The position numbers were made by a program, and so were the translations under genes. From contig CAZHST010000017.1 of assembly GCA_964535215.1 (NCBI GenBank), positions 1 to 64,000 on the forward strand: a stretch of 64,000 nt of DNA. Direction: 5' to 3'. The notes under the pieces were generated by a model that saw only the letters and a list, made by a program, of their open reading frames with translations, was not told where the DNA came from and made no database searches. This stretch comes from JACQHM01 sp964535215 (GTDB taxonomy: Bacteria > Methylomirabilota > Methylomirabilia > Methylomirabilales > JACQHM01). The first letter of the stretch is position 1, and each line of letters begins with the position of its first letter. Below, piece after piece: positions 41,310 to 50,673 of the stretch.

Positions 41310-42083
41310 CTACAGGCCGTACCCGCCATCCACCACCAGGTTATGGCCGGTCACGAAGTCCGAAGCCGATGAGGCCAAGAAAACGACAGCCCCGCCGAGA
41401 TCCTTATAGGGCTCGCCGTAACGCTTGATGACCCCCCGATCCACCCGGATGGCCCTGATCGCCGGATCGTCGCAGCGGGCGGCCGTTAACGGTGTCCGGA
41501 AGAAACCGGGACTGATGGCGTTGACGTAGATGTTGTATCCTGCCCACTCGACGGCCAACGCCTTCGTCAGCATGATGACCCCGCCTTTTGCCGCGTGATA
41601 ATGGACGTAGTACGCATCCCGGTTGATGATGACCCCGGCCAGTGAGGCAATGTTGATGATCTTCCCACCCCCTTGAGCGATCATGTGGGGGGCCACGGCC
41701 TTACAGCACAGGAAAACCCCCTTTAAATCCAGATCCACAACCCGATCCCACTCCTCCTCGCTGATCGTGAGGGCATGGTTCACGACGGCCGTTCCGGCGT
41801 TGTTGACCAGGATATCAATCCTCCCCCACCCTGCGATGATGGCCTCCACCATGGCGGCCACCTCGGGAGTCTGGGTGACATCGGCCTTGATAGGCATGGC
41901 CCGCCGACCCCGCTCCCGGACCATCGCCGCCGTCTCCTCGGCCCTCTCCATCACAATATCGTTGATGGCGATATCGGCTCCTGCCTCGGCCAGGGCCAGG
42001 GCCATTCCCTGTCCGAGACCCTGCCCCGCCCCGGTGACCAGGGCGATCTTCCCGTCCAACCGAAAACGCTCCAGGACGCCCAT
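41310..42083 (-). CDS. Short-chain dehydrogenase/reductase
   Basis: 257 aa, classical SDR. The cofactor loop is VTGAGQGLGQG, the structural motif is NNAG, the catalytic Ser is in NIASLAG and the Tyr-Lys pair is in YHAAKGG. It most resembles FabG/gluconate-5-dehydrogenase-type enzymes that interconvert hydroxyl and keto groups with NAD(P)H. GGAGGAGAGGCTG precedes the ATG. It is one of two similar SDRs flanking the cyclase regulator (the other at 45.6 kb). Confidence 0.93.
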   Translation of the reverse strand: MGVLERFRLDGKIALVTGAGQGLGQGMALALAEAGADIAINDIVMERAEETAAMVRERGRRAMPIKADVTQTPEVAAMVEAIIAGWGRIDILVNNAGTAVVNHALTISEEEWDRVVDLDLKGVFLCCKAVAPHMIAQGGGKIINIASLAGVIINRDAYYVHYHAAKGGVIMLTKALAVEWAGYNIYVNAISPGFFRTPLTAARCDDPAIRAIRVDRGVIKRYGEPYKDLGGAVVFLASSASDFVTGHNLVVDGGYGL

Positions 42084-42216
42084 CAGCCTCTCCTCCGTAA
42101 AAAGGGCTCGTCGTACGCCATAAGAACCATCCCTACAGGGATTCGACGAGAAGTTCCGTCACATCTTTGATAAGAAAGCCCCCCTCCCTCACCGATGCCA
42201 TGAATAGGGGATCTCC

Positions 42217-45200
42217 TCATCCCGCCTGCGTCAGGGCGGCCTCGGTGCGGATGAGCCAGAACGTCATCTCCATAGAGCGGTACAGCTCGATGGCGGTGGA
42301 CAGTTCAGCGCGGGCCTGCTCCAGCCGACCCATCTTAGCATACAGGGTGCCGAGGCCGAGGTGGCAGTGGGCTAAAAGCGGGCGCATCCCCAGTTCATCG
42401 GCCAGGGCGAGGGCCTGCCGGTAGTGATCTTCGGCCTTCTTGACCTCCGGCGGATCAAGATGGGTCACGATCTCCCCGAGGAGGCGTAGCGCGCAGGCCT
42501 CGTAGCCGCGCTCACCCCGCTCACGAGCCAGCGTGAGGGCTCGACCCGTGAAGGCGAGGGCGTCCTCGAGCCGGCCGGCGAGCACGTAGCTCTCGCCCAG
42601 ATGCACGACCACGGCGGAATGAAACGCACCGACGAGTCCCATGGACTCGAGGGCCGTGAGGGCCTGTTCCAGTAGCGCGAGGCCCTCGGCGAGGCGCCCC
42701 GAGACGGCGTACATGTGGCCCAGACGCCACCCAGTGAAAGCTGCCAAGAAAGGCACATTTCGCTCCTGGGAGAGCCCGAACGCGCGCTCGTAGAGGGGGA
42801 CCGCGGGGCCGAGATCCCCCCATTTGTAATGCAGATACGCAAGGCCCCAGCACGCGAGGATCAGGCTAAACGCGTGATCGAGCGCCTCGGCGATTCGAAT
42901 CCCCTCTTGGGCGTGGACGACCCCTTCTTCGAACTCTCCTTTGTTGGCCAGTGACTCCGCCAGCAGCCAGCGGGACATCACCGCGGGAAACCCGGTCAGG
43001 CCACAGCGTTCTCGGATCCGATCGCCTTCGAGGAGCTCGACGTTGCGCAGGAAGAAGTCCTTGGCCTGCTGATAGTCGCCTGCGAGGTAGCAGGCCGCGC
43101 CGAGGTAGTGGTTGGCCGCGACCCGGAGCGGGAAATCCCCGAGGGCCTCGGCGACGGCCAGCGCATTCTCGGCAAACGTGCGCACCTCGGTCGGACGGCC
43201 GGTCAGCCAGAGATAGTGGCTCATGTAAACCGACACCCATCCGAGTCGCCGTTGATCACCGAGCGTCCGGGCCAAGCCCTCAGCGTCGTGGAGATCCCGG
43301 AGGGCTCTCTGGAGCTCTCCGAGCGGGACGAGCGCCGTCCGGAGGTCGAAGCGGAGGTCGATGGCCTGCTCCAGGGTCTCGCGAGCCTCGGGAAGATGCG
43401 CGAGCGCCTTTAGCGCCTGTTCAAAGTACGCCACAGCCTCCCGGTTGGCGGAACGCTCGAAAGCCTTGGCGCCGGCCTGACGGAGGTAGATGACGGCCTT
43501 GCCCCAGACCTCTCCCCGGAAGGCGTGGTAGCCCAGCCGCTCGACGTGTTCGATCAGCCGGTCAGGATAGAGCCGTTCGATGGCTTCGACGATCCGGGCG
43601 TGGAGGGGGCGCCGCCGTTCCTGGAGGAGACTCTGGTAGGCCACCTCGTGGGTGAGGGCGTGCTTGAAGGTGTATTCAAGGTCGGGGAAGAGGCTCGTCT
43701 CGTAGAGGAACTCAGCAGCCTGGAGATGGGTGAGACCGTGACGGAGGGCCTCCTCAGGCATTTCAACGATGGCCTGGAGGAGGGGGAAGGGCACATCTTT
43801 GCCAATGACAGCAGCCGACTGGAGGAGACGTTTCTCCTCAAAGGGGAGGCGATCGATCCGGGCGGCGAGCACTGCCTGGACTGTGGCCGGCACCTGAACG
43901 GTCGGGAGGGCCTCTGCCAGGCGATAGGCCCCCCGCTCCCCGACCAGAACCTGGGTCTCGATCAATGTTTGGACACTCTCCTCCAGGAAGAAGGGGTTCC
44001 CCTCAGTCCGCTCAATCAAGAGCTGTTTGAGCGGCTGAAGTCCAACACCATCTCCAAGGAGGGCCTGCAGCAGTTCTTCGGCGCTCTCAGGGGGCAAGGG
44101 ATCAAGCCGGAGCTGCGTGTAATAGGTCTTACTCCCCCAACTATGCTGATACTCGGGGCGGTAGTTGACCAGGAGGAGAATCCGGACGGTCGGGAGGCTC
44201 TCGATCAAGCTGTCCAGAAGGGCCTGGGTCTCACTGTCAATCCAGTGGAGGTCCTCGAAGACCACGATGAGGGGTTGGACCTGGCTCTCCCGGAGCAGCA
44301 AGCGCTTGACCGCCTCCAACGTGCGCTGACGGCGCTGAGGAGGGTCCAGGGCCTGCCACTGGGGATCCTCCACCGGCACATCCAAGAGCGTGAGGAATGC
44401 GGGTAGCGTCGGCTCTAACACCCTGTCGAGAGCAAGGAGCTTGCCCGTGACCTTCTCGCGGATCTTCCGGTGATCATCCCGGTCCTCGACCTGGAAGTAG
44501 GCCTTAAGGAGGTCGCGGACGGGGAGATAGGGCGTGGCCTTCCCGTAGGAGACGGAGCTACTTTCGAGGAGAAGCCATCCCTGGGTCCGATGGGAATGGG
44601 TGAACTCCCAAACGAGGCGAGACTTGCCCACGCCGGGTTCCCCGACAAGGGCTATCACCTGGCCGTGACCAGCCCGGGCCTTGTCGAGAGCCTGACGGAG
44701 GGCCTCCAGCTCGGCCTGCCGCCCCACAAAGCGGGTGAGCCCCCGGGCCGCGGCGGCCTGCATCCGCGTCCGGGTGGGGGAGGCGCCAATCAGGTCGAAC
44801 ACCTCCACCGGCTCTGCCAGCCCTTTAACGGGGATGGGGCCTAGGGGGTTGACGATAATGAACCCTTCCGCCAGCTTTAGGGTCTCAGCGGTCAGCCGAA
44901 TACTCCCAGGGAGCGCCAGCTGTTCCATCCGGGCCGCCAGGTGCGTGGTCTGCCCAATGGCCGAATAGTCCATGTGGAGATCATTGCCGATGGCCCGGAC
45001 CACCACCTCCCCGGAGTTGAGGCCAACCCGGATCTGGACCTCGATCCCGTATGAGCGGCGGATCGCCTCCGTGTAACGGCGGATCGCCTCCTGCATCCCT
45101 AAAGCGGCGTAACAGGCCCGGACGGCATGGTCTTCATGGGCGATGGGCGCCCCGAAGAGGGCCATAATGCCGTCCCCTAGGACCTGGTTCACGGTCCCCT

Positions 45201-45324
45201 CGTAGCGGTGGACCGCCTCCATCAGGCGTTCCAGCACGGGATCGAGGATCTTCCGGGCCTCCTCCGGGTCCCGATCCGCCAGCAACTCCATGGAGCCCCT
45301 GAGATCGGCGAAGAGGACTGTCAC
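42217..45324 (-). CDS. Adenylate cyclase domain/AAA ATPase/TPR regulator, severed from its zinc-ribbon N-terminus
   Basis: 1035 aa. It opens directly in a class III nucleotide cyclase domain (VLFADLRGSM; QVLGDGIMALFG), so the metal Asp residues are present. An AAA/NB-ARC-like ATPase follows, with Walker A GEPGVGKSR (about residue 230), and then a long tetratricopeptide-like helical repeat (about 590-1020). In relatives the cyclase is preceded by zinc ribbons and the phrase ILTSR..LQGERKQVTVLF in one chain. Here the join is broken by a one-base frame difference, and the first available start is the GTG at 45324, overlapping the ribbon stop (GTGA). See the zinc-ribbon entry. Function: probably a signalling ATPase; cyclic nucleotide output is unproven. 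Confidence 0.88.
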   Translation of the reverse strand: MTVLFADLRGSMELLADRDPEEARKILDPVLERLMEAVHRYEGTVNQVLGDGIMALFGAPIAHEDHAVRACYAALGMQEAIRRYTEAIRRSYGIEVQIRVGLNSGEVVVRAIGNDLHMDYSAIGQTTHLAARMEQLALPGSIRLTAETLKLAEGFIIVNPLGPIPVKGLAEPVEVFDLIGASPTRTRMQAAAARGLTRFVGRQAELEALRQALDKARAGHGQVIALVGEPGVGKSRLVWEFTHSHRTQGWLLLESSSVSYGKATPYLPVRDLLKAYFQVEDRDDHRKIREKVTGKLLALDRVLEPTLPAFLTLLDVPVEDPQWQALDPPQRRQRTLEAVKRLLLRESQVQPLIVVFEDLHWIDSETQALLDSLIESLPTVRILLLVNYRPEYQHSWGSKTYYTQLRLDPLPPESAEELLQALLGDGVGLQPLKQLLIERTEGNPFFLEESVQTLIETQVLVGERGAYRLAEALPTVQVPATVQAVLAARIDRLPFEEKRLLQSAAVIGKDVPFPLLQAIVEMPEEALRHGLTHLQAAEFLYETSLFPDLEYTFKHALTHEVAYQSLLQERRRPLHARIVEAIERLYPDRLIEHVERLGYHAFRGEVWGKAVIYLRQAGAKAFERSANREAVAYFEQALKALAHLPEARETLEQAIDLRFDLRTALVPLGELQRALRDLHDAEGLARTLGDQRRLGWVSVYMSHYLWLTGRPTEVRTFAENALAVAEALGDFPLRVAANHYLGAACYLAGDYQQAKDFFLRNVELLEGDRIRERCGLTGFPAVMSRWLLAESLANKGEFEEGVVHAQEGIRIAEALDHAFSLILACWGLAYLHYKWGDLGPAVPLYERAFGLSQERNVPFLAAFTGWRLGHMYAVSGRLAEGLALLEQALTALESMGLVGAFHSAVVVHLGESYVLAGRLEDALAFTGRALTLARERGERGYEACALRLLGEIVTHLDPPEVKKAEDHYRQALALADELGMRPLLAHCHLGLGTLYAKMGRLEQARAELSTAIELYRSMEMTFWLIRTEAALTQAG

Positions 45325-45590
45325 CTGCTTCCGCTCCCCTTGGAGAGAAGGCGGGAGGTGAGGATCTTCTCGGCGAGGTACTTTGGGGTGTAGGCCTGGG
45401 GAGAAGCGAAGCGTGTTTTAGGAGCCGGACTCGGTGGCTGCCCCAGGTTAAAGCCGCACTTTTTGCAGAACTTGGCCCCTAGCTTCACCGGCTGGCCGCA
45501 GCCTGGGCAATGAAGCTCCAACTTGGCGCCGCACTCTTCACAGAAAGCTGCGTCCTCTTCGTTCTCATGCTGACACTGACCGCAGATCAC
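45321..45590 (-). CDS. Double zinc-ribbon domain (N-terminal part of the frameshifted cyclase regulator)
   Basis: 89 aa from a GTG at 45590 (GAGGAG ahead), giving MICGQCQHENEEDAAFCEECG; an ATG at 45644 is an alternative that overlaps the dehydrogenase upstream. Two zinc ribbons (CGQC..FCEEC; CPGC..FCKKC) are followed by YTPKYLAEKILTSR, the normal lead-in to a class III cyclase, and then seven out-of-frame residues to a TGA. Moving one base back in the frame near 45345 gives PSLQGERKQVTVLF, joining cleanly to the cyclase. So the two reading frames are one gene broken by a single-base loss, or a programmed -1 shift. Confidence 0.8.
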   Translation of the reverse strand: MICGQCQHENEEDAAFCEECGAKLELHCPGCGQPVKLGAKFCKKCGFNLGQPPSPAPKTRFASPQAYTPKYLAEKILTSRLLSKGSGSR

Positions 45591-45621
45591 CTTTTCCGGC
45601 TCCTCGGGAGCGGGGGGTGGC

Positions 45622-46386
45622 TCACCAGACGCTCTGTCCTCCATCAACCACAAAGGCCGCCCCGGTGACGAAGCTTGAAGCCTCGGAGGCCAAAAAGACC
45701 ACGATCCCCCCCAGCTCCTCGGGCTTCCCCAGCCGCCGCATGGGGATCCACCGCTTGATGTACTCCTGCCCCTCCCTCGTAGCGAAAAAGGCCTCGTTCA
45801 TCGCCGTAAGGAAATAACCGGGGCAGATGGCGTTCACCCGGATGTTGTACCGGGCCCACTCGATCGCTAACGATCTCGTCAACTGCAAGATTCCTCCCTT
45901 GCTCGCCGCATACGGGGCCAGGTGGGGAGATCCCAGGAAACCTGCGATGGAGGCCACGTTGATGATCCGTCCGCTCCTCCTCTCCACCATGTGGGCTCCT
46001 ACAGCCTTCGAGCAGAGGAAGGTCCCGTTCAGGTTGGTGTCGAGGACCTTTGTCCAATCCTCCACCGATACCTCAAGGAGGGGCTTCACGTGGGCGATGC
46101 CTGCACAGTTGACCAGGATGTCAAGCTTCCCAAAGGCCTTGAGGGCCTCCTCGACCATCGCCTCCACCTCCCGTGGGTTGGTCACATCCACCTTAAGAGG
46201 AAGGGCCTTTCTGCCCAAGGCCTGGATGGCTGTCGCGGTCTGCTCCAGATCCTTGAGACCCCTGGCCGAAACCACACAATCGGCGCCGGCCTCGGCCAGC
46301 GCCAGGGCCGAAGCCTTCCCCAACCCCCGGCTGGCCCCCGTGACCAGGGCCACCTGGCCGTCTAGGCGAAACCGGTCAAGGACCAT
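45622..46386 (-). CDS. Short-chain dehydrogenase/reductase
   Basis: 254 aa, classical SDR: VTGASRGLGKA, NCAG, catalytic Ser in NVASIAG and Tyr-Lys in YAASKGG. It ends VVDGGQSVW, the usual FabG-like tail. GGAGGTCTCCA precedes the ATG. It is upstream of the zinc-ribbon/cyclase genes and downstream of livF; a likely role is a 3-hydroxyacyl or hydroxy-acid dehydrogenase of the same catabolic set, by position only. Confidence 0.93.
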   Translation of the reverse strand: MVLDRFRLDGQVALVTGASRGLGKASALALAEAGADCVVSARGLKDLEQTATAIQALGRKALPLKVDVTNPREVEAMVEEALKAFGKLDILVNCAGIAHVKPLLEVSVEDWTKVLDTNLNGTFLCSKAVGAHMVERRSGRIINVASIAGFLGSPHLAPYAASKGGILQLTRSLAIEWARYNIRVNAICPGYFLTAMNEAFFATREGQEYIKRWIPMRRLGKPEELGGIVVFLASEASSFVTGAAFVVDGGQSVW

Positions 46387-46398
46387 TGGAGACCTCCA

Positions 46399-47187
46399 TC
46401 ACCCCAGCCACCGCTTCCGGCGCCGGTAGCTTTTAACATCCTGGAAACTCTTCCGCCCGACCTTGCCAAAGCCCAGATAGAATTCCTTCACATCCTCATC
46501 CTCCTTTAACTTCTCCGCCGGGCCGTCCAGGACGATCTTCCCGTTTTCCATGACATACCCGTAGTCGGCCACGGTCAGGGCCATCTTTGCGTTCTGCTCG
46601 ACCAGCAGGATGGTCACCCCCTCTTCGCGATTCAGCCGTCTAATGATCTCGAAGATCTCAGCCACGATCAGGGGGGCGAGGCCGAGGGAAGGCTCGTCCA
46701 GGAGGAGGAGCTTCGGCTTGGCCATCAACGCGCTCCCGATGGCCAGCATCTGCTGCTCCCCCCCGGAGAGATACCCGGCCCTTACGTTCCGGCGTTCCTT
46801 CAGGCGGGGGAAGTAGTGATAAACCCGCTCCAGCCCCTCCTCCACCTCCCCCCGGGGTCGAAGGTACGAGCCGATGAGGAGGTTCTCCTCGGGGGTCAGC
46901 TCATCGAAGATCCGCCGACCTTCCCGGACATAGATGATCCCGAGCCGGGCGATGTCCTCGGGGTAGCGGTTCTGGATCCTCTTGCCTTCGAACTCGATAC
47001 TCCCCCTGGTCACCTCCCCCCTCTCCAGCTTAATCAGGCCGGAGATGGCCTTGAGCGTGGTGGACTTCCCGGCTCCATTGGCCCCGATCAGGGTCGTGAT
47101 GGAGCCTCCCCGGACCTGGAGGGAGATCCCCTTCAGGACCAGGATCAGCCCCCAGAACATGACCTCCATATTCGTGAGCGTCAACAT
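46399..47187 (-). CDS. livF: Branched-chain-type ABC transporter ATP-binding protein (LivF)
   Basis: 262 aa. Walker A GANGAGKST, signature YLSGGEQQMLAIGSAL, Walker B LLLLDEPSLGLAP and an H-loop-like EQNAKMAL in the usual LivF form. The ATG comes one base after the binding-protein stop (TTTTTAACATG) without a Shine-Dalgarno, so it likely depends on re-initiation. With the substrate-binding protein before it, it complements livG/livH/livM at 32-37 kb, which lack these two parts. Confidence 0.9.
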   Translation of the reverse strand: MLTLTNMEVMFWGLILVLKGISLQVRGGSITTLIGANGAGKSTTLKAISGLIKLERGEVTRGSIEFEGKRIQNRYPEDIARLGIIYVREGRRIFDELTPEENLLIGSYLRPRGEVEEGLERVYHYFPRLKERRNVRAGYLSGGEQQMLAIGSALMAKPKLLLLDEPSLGLAPLIVAEIFEIIRRLNREEGVTILLVEQNAKMALTVADYGYVMENGKIVLDGPAEKLKEDEDVKEFYLGFGKVGRKSFQDVKSYRRRKRWLG

Positions 47188-47188
47188 G

Positions 47189-48475
47189 TTAAAAACCGAG
47201 CCAATCAGGGCGTCGCTCCACGGTGATCTCCTTGACCGGGACGATCCTCCCCCCTTTGATCACCAGGATCCGGGTTGTTGTGGAAGGCCGGTGATCCGTT
47301 GAGGTCAAGGTGATCGGGGGGGCGAGCCCTTCGGGGTCCCAGTTTCGCAGGGTTTCTAGCGCCTCTTTGATCGCTTCACCGGTAATCTGTCCCTTGTACT
47401 TCTCCCCGTAGGTGCCCCAGTTCTCGACGATGACCTCCAGGGCCTTCTCCAACAGCATCACGTTCAGCCAGCCCCTCACATAGGAGGCGATGAAGGGGGT
47501 CTCAGGGGTCCCCCACCGGAACGTGGCCTTGGACGGTTTCTCAAACCGCTTCCAGATGTCAAGCATGGTCTTCATGCCGGGGGCCCGGTCCTCGCCAAAG
47601 TAGCGGTGAGGGGTGCTGCCGTAGACCCCTTCGGCAGCCTTGCCGATCAGCCGGATCATGTTCTCATCGTACCCCCAGACGTTCACCCCGATCCGGGCCT
47701 TGACCCCGACCTCCCTGGCATCCCGGACCGTGACCGAGGCCGAGGCCGTCGTCCCCCCGATCCACAGGAAGTCGGCGTCGAAGTTCTTGACGGCCTGCAT
47801 CTGGGACTTGGCCTCCAGCGCCGTCAAGGCGACAATCTGATCAGGCCCGATCTCGAACCCCAGTTCCTTGGCCAGGGCCTTGCCCGCCGGGATGGGGGCC
47901 TTTCCGTAGGGATGGTCAGGGTAGGAGAAGACGATCTTGGGCTTCTTGATCCCCTCCCGATCGGCCAGCTCCTTGAAGAAGGTCAGCATCCCCCGCAGTT
48001 GATCCGAGTAGCTGGCTACCGGGTAAAAGTTGTAGGGGGTCTTGGCGGGATCGTCCAGGTGGGAGGAGTAGGAGGCGGAGATGTAAGGGATCTTGTCCTG
48101 GGCTGCCATCTTTGAGAGGGCCTCGGTGTCCCCCGTCCCCCACCCGATGATGGCCACCACCCGGTCCACATCCCGGAACTTTTTGTACAGGGAGACCGCC
48201 TCGGGGATCTTGTAGCCGTAGTCGGACCAGACCAGGGTGATCTTGAGCTTTCCCTTGACCCCTCCTTTGACTTCGTTGATGTACCGGACCCGGGAAAGGG
48301 CCCCCTTGTGGTAATCCACGCCGACGTCCGAGGTCGGTCCCGTCGTGTCGAAGAGGGCCCCCACTTTCACAGTTTCGGGTAGGGGCGGCGCTGCCCAAGA
48401 GGGCGCCGCGATGAGCACCAGAACCATAAGGCCAAACAGGAATCCCCCCACCAGCCCTTTCACCATCTCCTTCAT
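47189..48475 (-). CDS. Branched-chain-type ABC transporter substrate-binding protein
   Basis: 428 aa, periplasmic. The signal peptide (MKEMVKGLVGGFL... to SWAA, about residue 30) precedes ETVKVGALFDTTGPTSDVGVDYHKGAL, the start of a Leu/Ile/Val-binding-type fold; the later VAIIGWGTGDTEALSK and PYISASYSSHL are typical. The ATG at 48475 has AGGAGGGGAAATCG ahead; the open frame extends 57 codons further without signal features. The ligand is likely an organic acid, in view of the neighbouring synthetase and CoA-transferases. Followed at once by livF. Confidence 0.9.
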   Translation of the reverse strand: MKEMVKGLVGGFLFGLMVLVLIAAPSWAAPPLPETVKVGALFDTTGPTSDVGVDYHKGALSRVRYINEVKGGVKGKLKITLVWSDYGYKIPEAVSLYKKFRDVDRVVAIIGWGTGDTEALSKMAAQDKIPYISASYSSHLDDPAKTPYNFYPVASYSDQLRGMLTFFKELADREGIKKPKIVFSYPDHPYGKAPIPAGKALAKELGFEIGPDQIVALTALEAKSQMQAVKNFDADFLWIGGTTASASVTVRDAREVGVKARIGVNVWGYDENMIRLIGKAAEGVYGSTPHRYFGEDRAPGMKTMLDIWKRFEKPSKATFRWGTPETPFIASYVRGWLNVMLLEKALEVIVENWGTYGEKYKGQITGEAIKEALETLRNWDPEGLAPPITLTSTDHRPSTTTRILVIKGGRIVPVKEITVERRPDWLGF

Positions 48476-48542
48476 CGATTTCCCCTCCTGCCAGGGCGCG
48501 GTTCTTGCCCCGATACGGGCGTCATGACTGACGCCCTCCCTG

Positions 48543-48737
48543 TTACCCACTCCTTTTCCCCTCCGCGAACAAGGCCTCCTTGTACCCTTGCACCCTCGGG
48601 CATTGGAATCTTCGTTTCTCCCCCACGGTGCATTTCGACCGGCCATCCTTGTAGACGAGGATCGTACAGATCTCCCCCGTCACGTCGCAGAGGATGGTCT
48701 TGGCCGTGACCTGCCACTTGATCTCAGACCCGTTCAC
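48543..48737 (-). CDS. Small cysteine-containing hypothetical protein
   Basis: 64 aa starting at a GTG that overlaps the CoA-transferase beta stop (GTGA at 48737-48734), so translation is probably coupled. Four Cys (17, 24, 36, 46) within VTAKTILCDVTGEICTIL and CTVGEKRRFQCPR suggest a small metal-binding or disulfide protein. I do not recognise a family. It sits between the second CoA-transferase pair and the liv binding protein, all in one direction. Confidence 0.6.
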   Translation of the reverse strand: MNGSEIKWQVTAKTILCDVTGEICTILVYKDGRSKCTVGEKRRFQCPRVQGYKEALFAEGKRSG

Positions 48738-49537
48738 TGTTCCACCCGCATCGGCTCACCCCGGATGATGAGCCCTGAGGGATCAATCTCCTGCCGTAAA
48801 ATCCGGAGTTCCTCCTCCGATGGGGGCTCCATCTCCTGAAGCTTCCCATCCAGAAGCGGCTCGAAACCCATTCCCTCTAAAACACCAGCGACCTTCAGGC
48901 CCTTGAGGATGCCGAGGAGGGTCATCTTCTTGCTCTCCCCGTCAAAGCCGAAGAGGGCCTTTGAGGTGACAACCCGCCAGGGGCCGGTCCCCTTTGGGAG
49001 CCCTGCCTTCTCCCGGGCCCCTGGTCCGTCGAGGTACCCGGGCGAGGTGACAAAGTCCAGGTTCTTGACGAAGCGCCTCGGCTCATGCCTCAGGACGATG
49101 ATCGTCTTCCAGCAGAGGGAGGCTACCTCGTTCCCTCCCCCGCTCCCTGGAAACCGCCTCCCCGGCCGCTCATAGGGGCCGCCAAGGAGGGTCGAGTTGA
49201 CGTTTCCATACAGGTCCACCTGAAGGGCCCCGATCATCCCGTAGTCGAGGTAGCCGGTGCCGGCATACGAAAAGGCCCAGTTCATGGTGGTCCACTGGAG
49301 GGACCGGTACACGTTCGAGGGACCTCCCATGGTCCCGCGGACGAAAGGCGTCAACGACCGGGGGCCGATGGCGCCAAACTCGAAAACCTGGACCAGGTTG
49401 GGGGTATAGAGGCGCTCGGCCAGCATCGCGACCACCTGGGGCATCCCCCAGCCCACAAAGACAGTTTTCCGATCCTCCAGGAGTCGGGCCGCTGAGCAGA
49501 TCATAAACTCCGTGTCGGTGAATTCGACAACGCCCAT
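48734..49537 (-). CDS. CoA-transferase beta subunit (class I)
   Basis: 267 aa, glutaconate/ketoacid CoA-transferase type. The catalytic Glu position is intact: E53 in PNLVQVFEFGAIGPR. Later segments YLDYGMIGALQVDLYGNVNSTL and GSGGGNEVASL fit the family. It should carry CoA from a donor thioester to a carboxylate through a glutamyl-CoA intermediate. It follows the alpha subunit by 19 bases. Contrast the 24.2 kb beta subunit, which lacks this Glu. Confidence 0.9.
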   Translation of the reverse strand: MGVVEFTDTEFMICSAARLLEDRKTVFVGWGMPQVVAMLAERLYTPNLVQVFEFGAIGPRSLTPFVRGTMGGPSNVYRSLQWTTMNWAFSYAGTGYLDYGMIGALQVDLYGNVNSTLLGGPYERPGRRFPGSGGGNEVASLCWKTIIVLRHEPRRFVKNLDFVTSPGYLDGPGAREKAGLPKGTGPWRVVTSKALFGFDGESKKMTLLGILKGLKVAGVLEGMGFEPLLDGKLQEMEPPSEEELRILRQEIDPSGLIIRGEPMRVEQ

Positions 49538-49556
49538 CCTTTTCCCCTCTCCAGTT

Positions 49557-50525
49557 TTAATGATAGCCTTCCTTAATTGATGCTCGCCGGATCAGCTCCT
49601 GAAGCTTCTTCAACCCAACCTTCTTCTCCAGAAAGGCCGTATGGTCCTCAATATCATAGATGTACTCCTGAAGGTACGCCTGCATCTCCTGATCATTCGT
49701 AATGGCGTTTACCCGGTCAATATGCTCCAGGTCCAACTCGTAACACCCCTGGACCCCACCGGGATAGGCCCCAAAGGGGAGGTGCACGACGGCATCTACA
49801 AGAAAATAAGGGATCGTGGTCTTGGAAGGCTCTTTCCTGAACTCCGACGGATCAATGATCTCCTCTGCGGAGACGATGACCTTCTTCGAGGCCACGGCCG
49901 CCTCTAAGGCGAACAGGTTCGTCCCGAAGATCCTGGCGTTGCCGAAGATGTCAGCCTGGTGGACGTGGACCAAGAACACGTCAGGGTTGAGGGCAGGAAC
50001 GAGACAAACAGGATCTCCGGTAAAGGGATCCTGGACGACCTTCGCCCCGGAATGCTTCAAGGTGTCGGTTCCGAGGAGATTCCGCATGGGGATGAAGGGA
50101 ATGCCCCTCGCCCCGGCCAGCATCCTGGAGGCCAGGGCCCCATTTGTCCACTCGAAGACCTTGACCCTCCCTTCCGAGACCAACTGGCCAATATAGGTCC
50201 CATACCCCAAGAAACCCACATCAATCCGGCTGGCGCATCCGGCCCCGGCCAACAAGGCGCTCTCGTGGAGGGTAAACTCAGCGCAGATCCAGAGATCCTT
50301 TTTCCGTTGGCGGATGATTTCCCGGACGAGGGCCTGCGGCCCCCGGGTCAGGGAGGAGAAATCGTAGGCGAGGTAGTCGCCGTCTTGGACGAAACGAGAG
50401 ATGGCCTCCCGCTCCGTCATCAGCTTCTCGACAGGCTCCCGCTTCTTATGGGTCCTGACCCACTCCCGAAAATCATCGGGATGGGTAAAGCGGATCTCCG
50501 CCTGCCCCTCGAAGAGGATCTCCAC
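49557..50525 (-). CDS. CoA-transferase alpha subunit (class I)
   Basis: 322 aa from the GTG at 50525, preceded by GAAGGAGGAGGC; the frame remains open further upstream but without support. It has a long N-terminal part, then MTEREAISRFVQDGDYLAYDFSSLTRGPQALVRE, the Gly-rich substrate loop region and VFLVHVHQADIFGNARIFG, all typical of the alpha subunit. Operon with the beta subunit and downstream of AtoE, so it may activate the acid imported by AtoE. Confidence 0.9.
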   Translation of the reverse strand: MEILFEGQAEIRFTHPDDFREWVRTHKKREPVEKLMTEREAISRFVQDGDYLAYDFSSLTRGPQALVREIIRQRKKDLWICAEFTLHESALLAGAGCASRIDVGFLGYGTYIGQLVSEGRVKVFEWTNGALASRMLAGARGIPFIPMRNLLGTDTLKHSGAKVVQDPFTGDPVCLVPALNPDVFLVHVHQADIFGNARIFGTNLFALEAAVASKKVIVSAEEIIDPSEFRKEPSKTTIPYFLVDAVVHLPFGAYPGGVQGCYELDLEHIDRVNAITNDQEMQAYLQEYIYDIEDHTAFLEKKVGLKKLQELIRRASIKEGYH

Positions 50526-50673
50526 GCCTCCTCCTTCTTCCCCTCCCCCTGTCCCTCCCCCTTTCAGGGCGGGGAGCACTCCCTGCCTTCCAGGGAAGAG
50601 GGAAAGGCTGTTTCTGGCGGCCTTTCCTGACATACCACGAAAGGATACCATAAGGCCAGCCCGAAAAGCCTCT

